Source of the DNA: Anthropogastromicrobium chipingensis_A
GTDB taxonomy: Bacteria > Bacillota > Clostridia > Lachnospirales > Lachnospiraceae
Reading direction: 5' to 3'
Assembly: GCA_963605535.1 (NCBI GenBank)
Contig: CAVCXB010000162.1
Location: forward strand, 1 to 6,981
Length of the DNA: 6,981 nt
How positions within the stretch are numbered: position 1 is the stretch's first letter; every line of letters starts with the position of its first letter. The notes beneath the pieces were generated by a model, which had not been told where the DNA came from, searched no databases, and saw only the letters and a program-made list of their open reading frames with translations. Positions 5,660 through 6,981 of the stretch are shown here, piece after piece. The position numbers were made by a program, and so were the translations under genes.

Positions 5660-6781
5660 ATGATTGTAATTAGTAAAACATTTTCGATCCCGCAATTTTA
5701 TGATTCTCATGCAATTGCACCCTTAAAGGATCTTGTTTTTCTTGATATCGAGACGACAGGTCTGACGCCTGCCACCTCTTCGGTTTATCTGATCGGCGCA
5801 GTCTATCACCAGCAGATGGAATGGCATATCCGTCAGTGGTTTTCGGACTCGTTGACCTCAGAACAAGAGATCCTTGAGGACTTTTTTTCTTTTCTCAGAA
5901 ATTATCAGGTCGTTGTTTCTTTTAACGGTGAGACCTTTGATCTTCCATTTCTAAAAAAGTGTGCCGCCGCTTACGGGCTTGAGACCGATGTTTTGGACAA
6001 TATACGAAGCTTTGATCTGTATCGCCACCTGCGTCCGGTAAAGCCGATGCTGAAGCTGGAAAATCTAAAGCTTACAACACTGGAAAACTATCTGGATATC
6101 CCACGTCAGGACCAGGCTACCGGCAAGGAAATGATCACCGTCTACAAGGATTATCTGGAAACAAGAGATGACCGACTGTATCAGGTGCTGCTTCTTCACA
6201 ACGAGGAAGATTTAAAGGCAATGCCGCAGATTATGCCATTATTATCCTATTTGGATATTTTCCGCAGCGAATGGACACTCGCAGGGTTCTCATTAAGCAC
6301 CACTTCCTCTTCCTTAACGATTGTAGTGGATTGCTCGGTTAAGGTACCCGTTGCTGTGACATGTGAGCTGCCACTTTGCCGCCTGTCAATCCGCGCGAAT
6401 CAGATTATCGTAGAGATCCGCGCCTTTACGGGTGAATTGAAGTATTTCTTTGATAACTATAAGGATTATTATTATCTGCCAGGTGAAGATCGTGCTGTTC
6501 ACAAGAAGGTCGGTCAGTACGTCGACACCGAGCATCGTGTTCAGGCGACCGCCGCTACCTGTTATACAAAGAAGACAAGCACATTCCTCCCGCTCTCCCA
6601 TGAGGACATGTTTGATGTCTATAAGGAGGATTATTCCTCAAAACAGCTCTTTACCGAATATATCGATGACCCGGATTTTATACTTGCCTATGCACACAAT
6701 ATTTTAGAAGATGCGCTGCACAGTGCGACTCCAGCACCGTCCGAGGAAGTGCAGGAGGTTCCGCCGGAGCTGTTCTCGTAA
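5660..6781 (+). CDS. RNase H-like DEDD exonuclease domain protein (YprB-like)
   Basis: A 373-residue soluble protein. Residues 24-200 form a DEDD-type 3'-5' exonuclease fold of the YprB/RNase_H_2 group: DIETTG (D29, E31) gives the first metal-binding pair, SFNGETFDLPF (87-97) gives D94, and HNEEDL (180-185) supplies H180 and D184, the last acidic residue. All four acidic ligands are therefore present and the protein should be active on nucleic acid; the natural substrate is not known. Residues 206-373 are outside the nuclease fold: a beta-rich stretch (210-260), then a conserved-looking YYYLPGED (270-277) and AVHKKVGQYVD (279-289), and an acidic, proline-rich C-terminus. I do not recognise a named domain there. 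It stands alone on its own promoter and ends two bases before a strong terminator. B. subtilis YprB is of similar but, as I recall, somewhat greater length. Confidence 0.88.
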   Translation: MIVISKTFSIPQFYDSHAIAPLKDLVFLDIETTGLTPATSSVYLIGAVYHQQMEWHIRQWFSDSLTSEQEILEDFFSFLRNYQVVVSFNGETFDLPFLKKCAAAYGLETDVLDNIRSFDLYRHLRPVKPMLKLENLKLTTLENYLDIPRQDQATGKEMITVYKDYLETRDDRLYQVLLLHNEEDLKAMPQIMPLLSYLDIFRSEWTLAGFSLSTTSSSLTIVVDCSVKVPVAVTCELPLCRLSIRANQIIVEIRAFTGELKYFFDNYKDYYYLPGEDRAVHKKVGQYVDTEHRVQATAATCYTKKTSTFLPLSHEDMFDVYKEDYSSKQLFTEYIDDPDFILAYAHNILEDALHSATPAPSEEVQEVPPELFS

Positions 6782-6782
6782 C

Positions 6783-6825
6783 AAAAGAACCGCCACACAA
6801 ATTCTTTTGTGTGGCGGTTCTTTTT
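6783..6825. terminator. Rho-independent terminator, probably bidirectional
   Basis: A perfect 19-bp stem (6783-6801 with 6806-6824) and a TTCT loop with a GC-rich centre (CCGCCACAC). On the + strand it runs directly into TTTTTATTTT, ending the exonuclease transcript immediately after its stop codon. The opposite arm begins AAAA, giving a short U-run when read leftward, so it can also stop the convergent S1-domain gene whose stop lies about 84 bp away. Confidence 0.93.
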
Positions 6826-6907
6826 ATTTTACTCTCTTTACGAAAGCGATTTTCAATTATCTATCTTGTAATTGTTAGACTTTCTGAAACTCCTGTAACG
6901 GTCAGAA
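6826..6907. other. Convergent intergenic region
   Basis: AT-rich spacer between the terminator and the S1-gene stop. A 6-bp inverted repeat (TTCTGA / TCAGAA, 6882-6907) with a 14-nt loop is present but lacks a U-tract. No gene or promoter is evident. Confidence 0.5.
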
Positions 6908-6981
6908 TCAATCCTGTGCCTCGTTGTTTGCAAGAGCCTTCATGCTCAGGCTGATCTTCTTAGCCTCTACGTTCAGGTCAA
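6908..6981 (-). CDS. C-terminal end of an S1 RNA-binding-domain protein, likely ribosomal protein S1 or an IspH-S1 fusion (5' part beyond the window)
   Basis: The last 23 codons of a leftward gene enter from the right edge and end in TGA at 6908-6910. They encode DLNVEAKKISLSMKAL then ANNEAQD. The pattern D.N...KKISLSMKAL is the closing strand of an S1 RNA-binding repeat and is typical of the last repeat of ribosomal protein S1; in many Clostridia S1 is fused to the isoprenoid enzyme IspH. Too little is present to separate these from other S1-domain proteins. It is convergent with the exonuclease gene and shares the terminator region. Confidence 0.72.
   Translation of the reverse strand, partial: DLNVEAKKISLSMKALANNEAQD

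Noticed and set aside
6882..6907. Terminator for the S1-domain gene formed by TTCTGA/TCAGAA
   Set aside because: Only 6 bp with a 14-nt loop and no U-tract; the 19-bp hairpin at 6783-6824 is far better.

Overview
The window looks like chromosomal DNA from an anaerobic Gram-positive bacterium of class Clostridia, probably a Lachnospiraceae-type gut organism. This is inferred from the moderately AT-rich composition, strong GGAGG-type ribosome binding sites, sigma-A-like promoters, a class III ribonucleotide reductase activase (an oxygen-sensitive system), a YtrB-type ABC transporter and a YprB-like exonuclease. No database search was possible, so the taxon is a judgement from family resemblance.

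Layout. Six genes read leftward from a divergent promoter region at about 5376-5659. In transcription order they are: an AI-2E/PerM-family membrane protein with a GTG start and a His/Asp-rich tail (5375-3999); an ABC ATPase overlapping it by ATGA (4002-3295); its ABC-2-type permease (3273-2497); a soluble helical-repeat/GGDEF diguanylate cyclase after a 96-bp gap (2400-796); an NrdG activase overlapping it by TAATG (796-275); and a membrane-anchored Mrr-type nuclease that begins 2 nt after nrdG and runs off the left edge (272-<1). One gene reads rightward: a DEDD-type RNase H-like exonuclease (5660-6781). It ends at a 19-bp perfect hairpin terminator that probably also serves the convergent gene entering from the right edge, whose S1-domain C-terminus ends at 6908.

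Functional picture. Spacing suggests two tightly coupled blocks. One is transporter plus ABC exporter; the other is GGDEF, NrdG and Mrr. They may share a transcript, since no terminator is visible between them, but a weak promoter in the 96-bp gap cannot be excluded. The leftward promoter (TTGACT, 17 bp, TACAAT) is followed by two perfect dyads of form TACAAT-N3-ATTGTA, which look like repressor operators of the MarR/OhrR type. The rightward gene has its own strong promoter with an extended -10.

I see no phage, transposon, CRISPR or RNA gene. The points most worth a second look are the paired dyads, the unusual GGDEF-NrdG-Mrr coupling without nrdD, the His/Asp tail on the AI-2E protein, and the degenerate I-site of the diguanylate cyclase.
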